Assembly: GCA_034401795.1 (NCBI GenBank)
Contig: CM067366.1
Span: 73,455,087 to 73,519,086 of the forward strand
Length of the DNA stretch: 64,000 nt
Direction of reading: 5' to 3'
DNA from: Chaetoderma sp. LZ-2023a
Taxonomy: Eukaryota > Mollusca > Caudofoveata > Chaetodermatida > Chaetodermatidae
The position numbers and the translations under genes are program-made. Positions 57,001 through 57,954 of the stretch are shown here, in pieces (the stretch's first letter is position 1; the number at the start of each line of letters is the position of its first letter). The notes under the pieces were generated by a model that was given only the letters and a program-made list of their open reading frames with translations, searched no databases and was not told the origin of the DNA.

Positions 57001-57954
57001 AAGGTGAGTAATACTAGATTACATATATCTATTGATAGTGACAGTGATGGCGCAGGCAGCAACAGCACCAGCAGCAACAAGTTCTAACAACAACAACAAC
57101 CGCACCAGTAACAACAAGTTCTAACAACAACAGCACTAGCAGCAATAAACAATAACCGGAATGCGCTAACACAAATCCATACACGTTCAGATATTTTGAC
57201 ATTTTGACCACACCCTGGTGGTGGAGCCTAATATAAATGTCTCACAATGCACGATCATGTGGCTAACTCACACAGCAAATGTCATTGAAGGCTTCCAAAT
57301 TGCGTTGGAGGAGATAGCTGGATGGACAGATGTGTTGATTTCTATATACCCGCCATTTTTTAAAAGCGTTGGTAAATAATAATGACTATAAGAGAAGCTG
57401 AATCAACAATTGATAGCAATCGCAGCAACAACATTCTCCTCCAGCAGCAACAGCAATAACCATAATGACAACTGCAATAAACAATAACAGTAACAGTAGT
57501 AGCTGTATCAACAACAACAACAACATTAGTTGAAGTAGTAATAGCAATAACAACAGCATCATAATCATCAGCAGCACCAATGACAATAATGACAACAGCA
57601 ATACCAACCACAACAACAAAAACAAGGATATCTGTAGAAGCTGTATCAAGAGCAACAATAACAATACCATCCACAACAACAAAAACAGGAGCTGTCGGAG
57701 CAGTAACAACAACAACAACAGCTTTTTCAATACAAATGAAATCGTGTTTTATTTTAGTTTAGTGATTTTTGTTGACATGCTAACCTTCTATTGGCCCTCC
57801 ACTTCTGGTAATGTCCTTTCAGGAGTGTGCAAGCTGTCCTGGCTTTGTGACGGTGTTCCGAAAGGGTGTGTCAGACAGCAATAGCAAGAATGAACGATTG
57901 GATTACGAGAATTACCGACACATTTGCCATAAGTGGCATTTCCGGATAACAAAG
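4852..57954 (+). CDS. THOC2: THO complex subunit 2 (partial, 23 internal exons)
   Basis: The joined exons encode the middle of THOC2, the large scaffold of the THO complex, which acts with the TREX helicase and adaptor proteins in the nucleus to couple transcription to mRNA export. Twenty-three exons totalling 2945 nt were placed by matching conserved THOC2 blocks in order. Every junction has AG/GT borders and compatible phase, so the frame is unbroken. Exons 1-8 cover the N-terminal helical region, exons 10-13 the short Thoc2 domain, and exons 18-23 the Tho2 domain. The start codon and N-terminal exons lie upstream of the window; the rest of the Tho2 domain and the charged C-terminal tail lie beyond 64000. 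Introns range from about 300 bp to about 8.3 kb and are mostly repeats. No frameshift or stop is seen in any exon, so the gene looks functional. The family call is from memory of vertebrate THOC2; no search was run. Confidence 0.95.
4980..6162. other. Intron between exons 1 and 2, mostly unassigned
   Basis: Apart from the P2 MITE at 5519-5726, nothing is recognised. A short direct duplication containing TTGGGAATATAGTGCTCC occurs at about 6049 and 6090. Confidence 0.5.
5519..5726. mobile_element. TTAA foldback MITE (P2)
   Basis: Inverted ends ATTAACTCTTACCACACTGA and CAGAGTGGTAAGGGTTAA. Inner arms are TTTTCAACAGTTTTGGTGG / CCATCAAATTTGTTGGAAAA around GATGTTGCTGTC..GACAGCACCATC. It differs from P1 but has the same TTAACYCTT end. 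Confidence 0.8.
6163..6299 (+). CDS. THOC2: THOC2 exon 2 of window
   Basis: Starts with the last base of a split codon, then [20 protein letters not shown] and ends ENIKSLI plus one base; a very strong match to THOC2. The donor is ATAG/GTAAGA. The last part of the exon and its donor are repeated twice more downstream at a 77-bp period (see the repeat entry at 6232-6462). Confidence 0.93.
6232..6462 (+). repeat. THOC2: 77-bp tandem triplication of exon 2 end plus donor site
   Basis: The last part of exon 2 and its 5' splice site is followed by two further imperfect copies. The shared GGCAAGATTACAC starts at 6251, 6328 and 6405, exactly 77 bp apart. Copy 2 has a one-base insertion that breaks the frame and has lost the donor GT. 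Copy 3 keeps GGTATC in the donor position but is also diverged. They look like old intronic duplicates, not working exons. Confidence 0.85.
6476..6675. mobile_element. TTAA foldback MITE (P1)
   Basis: AATGTCCATTTGCAGCCCAG and TGCTCTGCAAATGGACATTT are the inverted arms. It ends GTTAAAGGGTTAA. Confidence 0.75.
6943..7052. repeat. Palindromic repeat (P3 type)
   Basis: AGACTGGAAACCATTGGTGC pairs with GCAATGGTTTCCAGTC, flanked by TTTAATATTTTTATATTAAT / ATTAATTTTAAAATATTCAA. Confidence 0.7.
7240..7400 (+). CDS. THOC2: THOC2 exon 3 of window
   Basis: Reads [19 protein letters not shown] and ends [11 protein letters not shown], one of the most conserved THOC2 blocks. The acceptor is CTCAG/GT and the donor CAG/GTACAG. 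The next intron begins almost at once with a degenerate minisatellite. Confidence 0.95.
7533..7872. repeat. Two adjoining short minisatellites
   Basis: 7533-7775 is built from GAGTGTGTTTTTGTCCT-like units of about 20 bp. 7780-7872 is built from CTGGAGTGTGCTCAGAC (about 18 bp). Both strands carry open frames because of the repeats. Confidence 0.8.
7919..8034. mobile_element. TTAA-ended MITE remnant
   Basis: Begins TTAACCCTTTACCC and ends CTGTTAAAGGGTTAA, but the palindromic middle of P1 is not present. Probably a deletion derivative or a related short element. Confidence 0.5.
8200..9812. repeat. 25-bp minisatellite (interrupted)
   Basis: Units of ATGGTAATAGAATGCAATGG plus TTGTC, about 35 copies from 8932 to 9812 and about two before 8254. 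A family A element splits the array. It ends just before exon 4. Confidence 0.88.
8254..8931 (+). mobile_element. Family A element inside a 25-bp minisatellite
   Basis: Starts AGCTCACCTTGCC, contains about four tandem body units, and ends GGGCCTCTTGTT. Copies of the 25-bp unit (ATGGTAATAGAATGCAATGG) lie on both sides, so the element seems to have inserted into the array. Confidence 0.8.
9841..9936 (+). CDS. THOC2: THOC2 exon 4 of window
   Basis: A 32-codon exon reading [19 protein letters not shown] and LLDDLYPH, matching the THOC2 block EPNGETPSSLYRVAAVLL...LDDLYVH. The acceptor CTCTCTGCAG follows directly after a 25-bp minisatellite. The donor is CAT/GTGAGT. Confidence 0.93.
9977..10371 (+). 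mobile_element. Family B repeat element
   Basis: Starts TATACGCCCACGTAAGTGGG, a 5' hairpin, and ends near the palindrome GCCTGCAGGC followed by GTATGTTGAG. Two internal segments carrying CAGATCTCGAAGAG and AGACGAAGTG are repeated about 170 bp apart. The plan resembles families A, C and D, but the CTTGTT end is not visible. Confidence 0.6.
10376..10800 (+). repeat. Family F dispersed repeat
   Basis: Starts with repeated CTATGCCACGCCCATTTC, then TGTTGAATATCTT...AAAATATTCAACAG and ends near ATCCCTCCATT. The same order of blocks occurs at 34972-35400. Confidence 0.6.
10825..11001. mobile_element. TTAA foldback MITE (P2), opposite orientation
   Basis: The same blocks as 5519-5726 in reverse: AATTAAATTACAAGATAAAC near the start and GCATCAGAGTGGTAAGC at the end. 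Confidence 0.7.
11002..12480 (+). mobile_element. Family A element body (ends not clear)
   Basis: Begins within the GAGCTTATGCC part of family A, directly after a TTAA-type MITE, and runs through repeated GGCCATCTTGG, GCCGATCGG and AAGCAATGGGAAAT blocks like those at 2400-3600. Neither the 5' hairpin nor the CTTGTT end is visible, so this copy is truncated at both ends. Confidence 0.65.
12530..14893 (+). pseudogene. Decayed DIRS-type retrotransposon fragment (tyrosine recombinase end)
   Basis: A degraded tyrosine-recombinase reading frame is seen in pieces: [15 protein letters not shown] then [19 protein letters not shown] at about 12686-12865, and [16 protein letters not shown] at about 13485-13530, followed after a shift by VAIWKSEN. 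These match the C-terminal recombinase of DIRS elements. The usual H of the HxxR motif reads Q, and stops and shifts are frequent. Downstream, 14115-14182 and 14823-14890 are inverted copies of each other (about 68 bp), as expected for an internal complementary region and a right terminal repeat. The 5' two-thirds of the element is missing. Confidence 0.75.
14115..14890. repeat. Inverted repeat pair of the DIRS fragment
   Basis: GACCAGGCGACCCAGAGGG..TACTAATTACATAT..CTTGCATTAC at 14115-14182 is repeated in reverse complement at 14823-14890 with few changes. The 640 bp between them shows no gene; a G-rich run lies at 14219-14265. Confidence 0.8.
14893..15670. other. Unassigned intron stretch
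   Basis: Nothing coding recognised. A cluster of GGTAACC/GGCAACC heptamers lies at 14985-15120. A minus-strand ORF of 91 codons (15146-15421) has no similarity I know. Confidence 0.5.
15671..16596 (+). mobile_element. Family D repeat element
   Basis: Starts TATACCCCGCCAAAAG, with a short inverted stem, and ends GGAGCTCTTGTT. The core is about five units of 148 bp carrying TTGAAAATTGGTTTCCG and CCAAAATCCAAGATGGCC. ORFs through it are repeat-driven. The motif AAGATGGCCGCC recurs in nearly every unit. Confidence 0.75.
16600..17595. other. Unassigned intron stretch with stacked hairpins
   Basis: No gene recognised. It contains a G run (16632-16640), a 10-bp direct repeat GCGCAGTCAT (16684, 16714), ATTGG/CCAAT boxes, a CACGTG, the inverted pairs CCAATATA..TATATTGG and TAATACCAC..GTGGTTCATTA, and a strong stem GGCGGACTTGCGGGA / TCCCGCAAGTCTGCC at 17193-17226. 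It is more CpG-containing than its neighbours. Function unknown. Confidence 0.5.
17595..17905 (+). mobile_element. Family A fragment
   Basis: Contains GTGAGCTTATGCC, the TCCGTCGTCC stretch, and one body unit with ACCAAACTTATCTGG and GAATTTTGATTTG. Truncated. Confidence 0.6.
17990..18196. mobile_element. TTAA foldback MITE (P1)
   Basis: Starts AACCCTTTAACACTTATATC and ends GGCTTAAAGGGCTAA. The centre, GAGCCAGTCATTCCAGTG, has lost one side of the palindrome. It lies about 50 bp before exon 5. Confidence 0.7.
18246..18386 (+). CDS. THOC2: THOC2 exon 5 of window
   Basis: A 47-codon exon: [20 protein letters not shown], then [14 protein letters not shown] and an acidic/lysine-rich end. It corresponds to the THOC2 segment with RKLTMVVLSSEK and the variable charged linker, which is shorter here than in vertebrates. 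The acceptor is TTTCAG and the donor CAT/GTAAAT. The preceding intron (about 8.3 kb) is one of the longest in the window. Confidence 0.92.
18412..20660 (+). repeat. Family F repeat, split by a family C element
   Basis: The left part (18412-18758) has the GCCCCGCCCATCTCTAGC blocks and AAAATATTCAACAGC. The right part (20489-20660) has AAATAGTAGGGATATACAAT and repeated ATTATGACATCAT. The two halves are continuous when family C copy 1 is removed. Confidence 0.65.
18759..20488 (+). mobile_element. Family C repeat element (copy 1)
   Basis: Begins TGTCTCGCCTGCGAAGCAGG, a strong 5' hairpin, and ends AATTCCGCGGAATTCTTGTT, a palindrome followed by CTTGTT. The core is at least seven units of about 180 bp with CTCAGCAATGCCTGATCC and GGAACCAAACTTGG. 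The flanks belong to one dispersed repeat (family F), so the insertion point can be read: between two T residues in TTTATTAAATAGTA. Confidence 0.85.
21219..21425. mobile_element. TTAA foldback MITE (P1)
   Basis: Starts GGTTAACCCTTTAACACCC, with centre ACTGGCTCATCTATCGAGCC. The right arm ends around GCAAATGGGCATTT. The end is degraded. Confidence 0.7.
21497..21669 (+). CDS. THOC2: THOC2 exon 6 of window
   Basis: Reads [20 protein letters not shown], then [20 protein letters not shown] and IEPLYK, aligning with the THOC2 block GLLEALLKIGDW...PYYAASHK...IEPLYRR. The acceptor is TTTTTACAG. The donor is AA/GTCAGT, a slightly weak consensus, chosen because it keeps phase with exon 7. Confidence 0.92.
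22029..22262. mobile_element. TTAA foldback MITE (P1), diverged
   Basis: Starts CTAACCCTCTAACC, with centre ATCAATAACCGAGCCAGCCC, and ends CCATTAATGGGTT. Confidence 0.6.
22384..22564. mobile_element. TTAA foldback MITE (P1), internal deletion
   Basis: Starts TTAACCCTTTAACACTCATA and ends GAGGGTTAAAAGGTTA. The central GGCTCG/CGAGCC block is absent, so the stem tip has been deleted. Confidence 0.7.
22645..22882. mobile_element. TTAA foldback MITE (P1)
   Basis: Starts TTTAACCCTTTGACCC, has centre GACTCGGTTATCGAGCCAGT, and ends TGTTAAAGGGGTAA. The arms pair over nearly the whole length. It lies about 90 bp before exon 7. Confidence 0.82.
22975..23170 (+). CDS. THOC2: THOC2 exon 7 of window
   Basis: Contains [18 protein letters not shown] and RIGKCYM, matching the conserved [25 protein letters not shown] block. 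The N-terminal half ([19 protein letters not shown]) is in the variable part of the family. The acceptor is TTCTTCAG and the donor AAG/GTATGA. Confidence 0.93.
23410..23502. repeat. Palindromic repeat (P3 type)
   Basis: TGTTGATTATTTTGAAATTA pairs with TAATTTCAAGCTATTCAATA, around CTGGAAGATATTGC / GCTTCCAG. Confidence 0.65.
23615..23775 (+). CDS. THOC2: THOC2 exon 8 of window
   Basis: Reads [18 protein letters not shown] and [10 protein letters not shown], matching LLPSLSLMDCNACMSEELW...FKTFPYQHR. The acceptor is TTTTAAG, poor in pyrimidines just before the AG. The exon start is set by phase 0 from exon 7. The donor is AG/GTAAGC. Confidence 0.92.
23930..24223. repeat. Inverted repeat, possible MITE
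   Basis: TTACACTTAGCTCAACCCTA...CCAGTTACAG at 23930-23971 is matched in reverse complement by CTGTAACTGGGTAGATGAG..GCTTAGTGTAA at 24185-24223. The 210-bp middle shows nothing recognisable. Confidence 0.65.
24355..24560. mobile_element. TTAA foldback MITE (P1), adjoining a P2 MITE
   Basis: Starts GTTAACCCTCTCATGCC and carries GGTTATCGAGCCAGTCATTC. The right end runs directly into the P2 element at TTAACCCTTACC. Confidence 0.7.
24561..24768. mobile_element. TTAA foldback MITE (P2)
   Basis: TTAACCCTTACCACTCTGAT start and AACAGTGTGATAAGAGTTAA end. It directly follows a P1 copy. Confidence 0.78.
24797..25669 (+). mobile_element. Family C repeat element (copy 2), end abuts exon 9
   Basis: Begins TGTCGCAAATGCGAGACA and ends AATTCCACAGAATTCTTGTT, with core units of the same type as copy 1 but more diverged. 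The terminal CTTGTT ends at 25669, followed by TCAG and exon 9. The repeat therefore forms the polypyrimidine tract of a host splice acceptor. Confidence 0.85.
25674..25775 (+). CDS. THOC2: THOC2 exon 9 of window
   Basis: Reads [19 protein letters not shown] and ends DRAKYIMK, a near-identical match to the family. Its 3' splice site is unusual: a family C repeat ends at 25669, only four bases before the exon, so the pyrimidine tract TTCTTGTTT is repeat-derived. The donor is AA/GTAAGG. Confidence 0.95.
25806..25912. mobile_element. P1 MITE half copy
   Basis: Only the left arm is present: TGCAGATTAAGAGAAGAC, TTGAAAAT and ATGACTATCTCGTTAT. Confidence 0.5.
26082..26166 (+). CDS. THOC2: THOC2 exon 10 of window
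   Basis: Reads [20 protein letters not shown] and PTVMFEY, matching [29 protein letters not shown]. The acceptor is TTGTTTTCAG and the donor TAT/GTAAGT. This is the start of the Thoc2 domain. Confidence 0.95.
26687..26918. mobile_element. TTAA foldback MITE (P1)
   Basis: TTAA flanks both ends (GTTAACCCTTTAACACTC ... GAAGGGTTAAAG). The centre is ACTGGCTCAATAATCGAGCC. It is one of the most complete palindromes, just upstream of exon 11. Confidence 0.85.
26966..27059 (+). CDS. THOC2: THOC2 exon 11 of window
   Basis: Reads [19 protein letters not shown] and [12 protein letters not shown], matching [32 protein letters not shown]. The donor GTATCC at 27060 was chosen over reading on because only this choice splices in frame into ..[11 protein letters not shown] of exon 12. 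Confidence 0.93.
27083..27535. repeat. TGTGTG/CATG-rich low-complexity tract
   Basis: About 450 bp of purine/pyrimidine-alternating sequence (TGTGTGCATG variants) filling most of the intron between exons 11 and 12. Long ORFs in several frames are composition artefacts. Confidence 0.85.
27573..27653 (+). CDS. THOC2: THOC2 exon 12 of window
   Basis: Reads [19 protein letters not shown] and TNISPWLQ, almost identical to the family block [26 protein letters not shown]. The acceptor is CCATGTACAG, with a weak pyrimidine tract. The upstream intron is largely TGTGTG-rich low-complexity DNA. The donor is A/GTAAGT. Confidence 0.95.
28113..28209 (+). CDS. THOC2: THOC2 exon 13 of window
   Basis: Reads [20 protein letters not shown] then [12 protein letters not shown], matching [32 protein letters not shown]. 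The acceptor is CTTCCAG and the donor AG/GTAGGA. The next intron holds two foldback MITEs and a complete-length DIRS element. Confidence 0.95.
28277..28739. mobile_element. Two TTAA foldback MITEs (P1) side by side
   Basis: The first copy runs from about 28277 (TAACCCTTTAACCCTCG) to 28514 (GAGGGTTAAAGAATTAA). The second has palindromic arms from 28553 to 28739 (GACTGTTAAAGGGTT) and a lost left end. The DIRS element begins immediately after the second copy. Confidence 0.78.
28739..28930 (+). repeat. DIRS left inverted terminal repeat
   Basis: Starts TTTCACATCATGAGAACATA and ends near TTGGCTGA. Its reverse complement matches 34712-34912 closely, including CATGTCAGACCCCACCT. Confidence 0.9.
29009..31000 (+). 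pseudogene. DIRS ORF1 (gag-like) with Cys-rich start
   Basis: The open part (30083-31000) encodes a gag-like protein rich in Pro, Ala, Ser and Asp with no motif I can name. Upstream, ATG at 29009 starts [16 protein letters not shown], ending at a good donor (AAG/GTGATA), and an acceptor CCTTTCAG at about 29992 leads into a Cys-rich stretch ([19 protein letters not shown]) that looks like a zinc-binding, RING-like module. That stretch is in another frame from the 30083 ORF. The switch falls at a run of seven Gs near 30102-30108. A spliced, frame-slipped ORF1 is inference. Confidence 0.6.
31111..32030 (+). pseudogene. DIRS reverse transcriptase
   Basis: Shows [48 protein letters not shown] and the catalytic box as YIDDWLL at about 31776-31796, all typical of the DIRS/Ty3-like reverse transcriptase. 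The useful frame changes near 31990-32030, just before the RNase H region. Confidence 0.9.
32030..32690 (+). pseudogene. DIRS RNase H domain
   Basis: Carries [47 protein letters not shown] and [15 protein letters not shown], the expected RNase H acidic residues and the D-S-L-S-R end block. It lies in a different frame from the RT; the frame changes again near 32685. Confidence 0.88.
32690..33000 (+). pseudogene. DIRS methyltransferase-like segment
   Basis: After RNase H, the frame gives [30 protein letters not shown] and [14 protein letters not shown], then [20 protein letters not shown], the block described as DNA-adenine-methyltransferase-like in DIRS elements. An in-frame TAG at 32805-32807 interrupts it where the family usually has Trp. 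Confidence 0.75.
33000..33969 (+). pseudogene. DIRS tyrosine recombinase
   Basis: The N-terminal core-binding part is visible as [20 protein letters not shown] and [19 protein letters not shown]. The catalytic part has [18 protein letters not shown], then [16 protein letters not shown] with the HxxR motif intact, and FTDHYLRD with the likely nucleophilic Tyr. The frame changes near 33483, and a TAG at 33890-33892 precedes the Tyr block, so the enzyme is not intact. Confidence 0.88.
34558..34660. repeat. DIRS internal complementary region
   Basis: The left half (TTAGGGAGGTAAGTATGTTC) is complementary to the extreme left end of the element and the right half (GACATACTTACCTCCCTAAC) to the extreme right end. 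In DIRS elements this region is thought to template joining of the two ends into a circle. Confidence 0.88.
34712..34912 (+). repeat. DIRS right inverted terminal repeat
   Basis: Begins CAGCCAATATTTAGTAACGG and ends GTGAAAAAGAAATTT. It is the inverted partner of 28739-28930. Confidence 0.9.
34972..35400 (+). repeat. Family F dispersed repeat
   Basis: Carries CTATGCCCCACCCATTC, GTTCAGCAGAATGTTTATTA and GATCCCTCCATTGG in the same order as the copy at 10376. It contains the uninterrupted site TTTATTAAATTGTAA equivalent to the family C insertion point at 18759. Confidence 0.6.
35499..35616 (+). CDS. THOC2: THOC2 exon 14 of window
   Basis: Reads [20 protein letters not shown] and ends in GGELLKQE, matching [23 protein letters not shown]. 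The acceptor is GGTTTCTTAG and the donor GAG/GTAAGA. It is spliced to exon 13 across the DIRS insertion. Confidence 0.95.
35805..35860. repeat. (ACT)n microsatellite
   Basis: About 17 uninterrupted trinucleotides between exons 14 and 15. Confidence 0.9.
35911..36090 (+). CDS. THOC2: THOC2 exon 15 of window
   Basis: A 60-codon exon reading [19 protein letters not shown], then [18 protein letters not shown] and KLSGKLYDQ, a near-identical match to the family. The acceptor is TGTATTGAAG and the donor CAG/GTACAC. Confidence 0.96.
36240..36560. repeat. Degenerate (TGCC/TGTC) tetranucleotide tract
   Basis: CCTGCCTGCCTGTCTG variants over about 320 bp just after exon 15. Confidence 0.85.
36650..37110. 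mobile_element. Two TTAA foldback MITEs (P1)
   Basis: The first, about 36650-36870, is degraded. The second, about 36883-37110, has centre GGCTCTGTTATCAGGCCAGT and ends GAGGGTTAA, sharing that TTAA with the P2 element that follows. Confidence 0.7.
37107..37317. mobile_element. TTAA foldback MITE (P2)
   Basis: TTAACCCTTAGCACTCTGAT start and CATCAGAGTGGTAAGTGTTA end, sharing its first TTAA with the P1 copy on its left. Confidence 0.8.
37340..37640 (+). repeat. Family F fragment
   Basis: Contains CAAAATATTCAACAGAATAT, TTATTAAATAGTAAAAGC and TATGACGTCATATGATG, matching the right half of the copy around 20489-20640. Confidence 0.55.
37778..37942 (+). CDS. THOC2: THOC2 exon 16 of window
   Basis: Reads [20 protein letters not shown] and ends [13 protein letters not shown], matching [20 protein letters not shown]...FFLSRPMYAHHI. 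The acceptor is CTCTTTTTCAG and the donor CAG/GTGACA. Confidence 0.95.
38054..39098 (+). mobile_element. Family A element with a nested foldback MITE
   Basis: Starts around AACTCATGTGGGC and GGCCAAGTGAGCTTA and ends GCCTCTTGTT at 39098. A TTAA-flanked palindromic MITE sits at 38139-38366. Without it, the flanks join as CTCATTAAGCACTTGG, which matches intact family A copies. Confidence 0.75.
38139..38366. mobile_element. TTAA foldback MITE (P1) with readable insertion site
   Basis: 228 bp, CCCTTTAATTG ... CATTAAAGGG, with TTAA on both sides (38135-38138 and 38367-38370). It is inserted in a family A copy whose uninterrupted sequence is known from other copies, so the TTAA duplication is directly supported. 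The arms are near-perfect inverses around GGCTCGGTTATCGAGCC. Confidence 0.9.
39336..39566. mobile_element. TTAA foldback MITE (P1)
   Basis: GGCTCGGTTACGAGCC centre, ACCACTGGATTGAC / GTCATTCCAGTGGT arms and the GCCGTTTTTGGCTGAAATG end. Confidence 0.8.
39567..39948. other. Unassigned intron stretch before exon 17
   Basis: AT-rich, with no repeat family or coding block recognised. Confidence 0.45.
39949..40008 (+). CDS. THOC2: THOC2 exon 17 of window
   Basis: A 20-codon exon, [20 protein letters not shown], matching the short lysine/serine linker SKYDELKKSEKGSKQQHK. The match is weaker than for its neighbours, but phase, order and splice sites (CTTTTCAG; AAG/GTAATG) agree. Confidence 0.9.
40055..40165. 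repeat. (CACT)n tract
   Basis: CTCACTCACTCACTC-type tetranucleotides, interrupted, shortly after exon 17. Confidence 0.85.
40263..41735 (+). mobile_element. Family A-related element(s), degraded
   Basis: GGCTAAGTGAGCTTATGCC near 40280 starts one degraded copy. Body units of the family reappear from about 40985 to a degraded end, GGTCCAGGTGAGTGTCAC, with CTCATG in place of the CTTGTT end. The stretch 40660-40985 between them is not recognised. Confidence 0.55.
42573..43037. mobile_element. hAT-type MITE inside the 45-bp minisatellite
   Basis: 465 bp with ends TAGGCTTGCGCAATTACGCG and CGTGCAAACCTA, an inverted pair, and AT-rich inner arms with repeated GATTAAATCG/CGCGATTA. The 8-bp ATGCTTAC is present directly outside both ends (42565-42572 and 43038-43045). 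Removing the element and one copy restores a normal 45-bp repeat unit. The 8-bp duplication and the TAGG..CCTA ends point to the hAT superfamily. Confidence 0.85.
42735..42955. mobile_element. P1 foldback MITE nested in the hAT-type MITE
   Basis: CACTGGAATGACTGGCTCGA / TCGAGCCAGTCATTCAAGTG marks the palindrome, with GTAGGCCAAGAGAAGG and CTTGGCCTGCAAAT arms. It is the innermost of three nested layers. The ends are degraded. Confidence 0.75.
44780..44874 (+). CDS. THOC2: THOC2 exon 18 of window
   Basis: Reads [20 protein letters not shown] then [11 protein letters not shown], matching the family stretch around EMVMAPVHEAV...HVSKVWDDI. The acceptor is GATTCTAG and the donor AG/GTACTC. The intron before it holds the 45-bp minisatellite. 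Confidence 0.92.
44969..45018. repeat. (ATA)n microsatellite
   Basis: About 16 trinucleotides, just after exon 18. 45020-45335 shows nothing recognisable. Confidence 0.9.
45340..46165 (+). pseudogene. 5'-truncated LINE reverse transcriptase fragment
   Basis: Translates to the C-terminal part of a non-LTR retrotransposon polyprotein: [13 protein letters not shown] (degraded YADD box) near 45373, then [34 protein letters not shown] and [16 protein letters not shown]. The last 176 codons (45637-46167) are open, but upstream there are stops (for example near 45490). No 5' end, endonuclease or clear poly-A tail is seen. The clade is not assigned. Confidence 0.75.
46433..46739. mobile_element. hAT-like MITE (family G), copy 1
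   Basis: 307 bp with ends CAGAGATT and AAACACTG, flanked by TATAGAAT and TACAGAAT (7/8). It shares the order GGGTCC..ATATACC..GGGTCC..TAGCATGGATGAGAA..GAGAAAC with 53859-54207. Confidence 0.72.
46895..47021 (+). CDS. THOC2: THOC2 exon 19 of window
   Basis: Reads [19 protein letters not shown] and ends [11 protein letters not shown], the conserved start of the Tho2 domain ([21 protein letters not shown]). The acceptor is TTTTTCAG and the donor ATG/GTAAGT. Confidence 0.95.
47030..47270. mobile_element. TTAA foldback MITE (P1)
   Basis: Centre ACTGGCTCGATAACCGAGCC with ACACCAAGAGAAGAC / TTCTCTTTGTCTTC arms. The left end merges into the intron just after exon 19. Confidence 0.7.
47513..47782. 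mobile_element. TTAA foldback MITE (P1), diverged
   Basis: CTCTTTAACACTTTATGCC start, CTGGCTCGATAACAGCCAG centre and CGTCATTAAGGGCAGG end. It carries an extra inverted pair, TCACAGGTGCTA / AGCACCTGTGA. Confidence 0.6.
48040..48502. mobile_element. Two TTAA foldback MITEs (P1)
   Basis: The first (about 48040-48270) is diverged, with TACCTGGCTTGATCACCGAG. The second (about 48273-48502) is typical, starting TTAACCCTCAAATTTG and ending CTTAAAGGGTTAA. Confidence 0.72.
48700..48841 (+). CDS. THOC2: THOC2 exon 20 of window
   Basis: Encodes a charged, probably coiled-coil stretch beginning [12 protein letters not shown] and ending [11 protein letters not shown], matching KKKKEKERCTALQDKL...LKLEKDNWLLA. 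Two acceptors six bases apart fit the frame (exon start 48700 or 48706), which would include or skip two residues, LQ. The first is preferred because the spacing matches the family. The donor is G/GTAAGT. Confidence 0.93.
48925..52148. repeat. 38-bp minisatellite (3.2 kb)
   Basis: Unit AACTCAGAATCTGCCCATTT followed by TCAACAAGCACTCCAGAG, about 85 copies with phase-neutral variants (CTCTGAAT/CTCAGAAT, CAACA/CAGCA, CACTCC/CATTCA). 38 is not a multiple of 3, so open frames cycle through three translations and are not coding. A 300-bp higher-order duplication is visible at 49681-50280. Confidence 0.93.
52500..52700 (+). mobile_element. Family A fragment
   Basis: Carries AACTAAGGGCCATT..AGTTTG and AACATGGCCGC, the same blocks as at 3300-3370. 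Only about 200 bp remain. The rest of 52430-52950 shows nothing recognisable. Confidence 0.5.
52955..53184. mobile_element. TTAA foldback MITE (P1)
   Basis: TTTTAACCCTCAAATTG start, GGTTATCGAGCCATTCATTC centre and GCCGTTTTTAGCTGATATG end. Confidence 0.78.
53423..53586 (+). CDS. THOC2: THOC2 exon 21 of window
   Basis: Reads [19 protein letters not shown] and ends [12 protein letters not shown], matching FLQLCIFPRCIFSAIDAVY...TPNFSTLLCYDR. The acceptor is CCTGTTTTAG and the donor AGA/GTATGT. The 38-bp minisatellite fills most of the intron before it. Confidence 0.95.
53640..53858. mobile_element. P1 foldback MITE, right end cut by a hAT-like MITE
   Basis: GTCAAGAGAAGACTATTTG and CCTGGCCTGTAAATGGGCAT arms. 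The TTTTTGGCTGA end motif is followed immediately by the CAGGGATT end of the family G MITE. Confidence 0.7.
53859..54207. mobile_element. hAT-like MITE (family G), copy 2
   Basis: 349 bp with ends CAGGGATT and AAACCCTG, flanked by GCTGAGTA (53851-53858) and GCTGACTA (54208-54215), a 7/8 match to an 8-bp duplication. The body repeats phrases such as GGGACCCTG and shares TAGCATGGATGAGAA with the copy at 46433. It inserted into the right end of a foldback MITE. Confidence 0.75.
54346..56009 (+). mobile_element. Tc1-type DNA transposon
   Basis: About 1.66 kb with terminal inverted repeats: the left end CACCTGTGCAAAAGTTAAGC and the right end GCTTAACCTTTGCACAGGTG are near-perfect inverses. TA lies at both outer ends, as expected for the TA target duplication. 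It encodes one transposase in the same orientation as the host gene. It sits in the intron before THOC2 exon 22. Confidence 0.93.
54659..55683 (+). pseudogene. Tc1 transposase with one frameshift
   Basis: The N-terminus has a helix-turn-helix pair with [19 protein letters not shown] and a GRP-type motif (RPRSGRPKK). The catalytic part has [10 protein letters not shown] (first D), [24 protein letters not shown] (second D) and [14 protein letters not shown] (E), with 34 residues between the second D and the E, i.e. DD34E. A frame slip near 55140 separates the first D from the rest, so the frame runs as 54659-55231 and 55195-55683. Otherwise the copy looks young, with no other stops seen. Confidence 0.9.
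56276..56361. repeat. Palindromic repeat (P3 type), nearly perfect
   Basis: TATTTTGAAAACAATTTGAC pairs with GTCAAATTGTTTTCAAAATA around the tip TTGGTGGCCAAGCCACCAA; about 40 bp per arm with no mismatch seen. Partial relatives occur at about 20820, 26300, 35130, 47320 and inside family F. Confidence 0.85.
56428..56745. mobile_element. P1-like foldback MITE(s), degraded
   Basis: GTTAACCCACTAATG start, TGGAATGATTGGCTCATTTA and TTCTCTTGTCCTGCAAATGG. Probably one old copy with an internal partial duplication of the left arm. Confidence 0.55.
56875..57003 (+). CDS. THOC2: THOC2 exon 22 of window
   Basis: Reads [20 protein letters not shown] then [19 protein letters not shown], matching the family block [26 protein letters not shown]. 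The acceptor is TTTGTTTCAG and the donor AAG/GTGAGT. A Tc1 transposon lies in the intron before it. Confidence 0.95.
57055..57725. repeat. AAC-rich low-complexity tracts
   Basis: CAACAACAAC/CAGCAGCAAC-type trinucleotides at 57055-57150 and 57420-57725 in the intron between exons 22 and 23. The long Leu/Val ORFs on the minus strand come from this composition. Confidence 0.85.
57823..57954 (+). CDS. THOC2: THOC2 exon 23 of window (last one visible)
   Basis: Reads [15 protein letters not shown] and ends [19 protein letters not shown], matching ECGNYPGFLTIL...LDYENFRHVVHKWHYKLTK. The acceptor is CCTTTCAG and the donor AAG/GTATGT. The expected next block (ASVHCLETGEYTHIRNIL) was not seen up to the end of the window, so the next intron is at least 6 kb. 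Confidence 0.94.

Noticed and set aside
57360..57730. Leu/Val-rich minus-strand ORFs resembling membrane proteins.
   Set aside because: They are the complement of AAC-rich trinucleotide DNA; the hydrophobicity is compositional.
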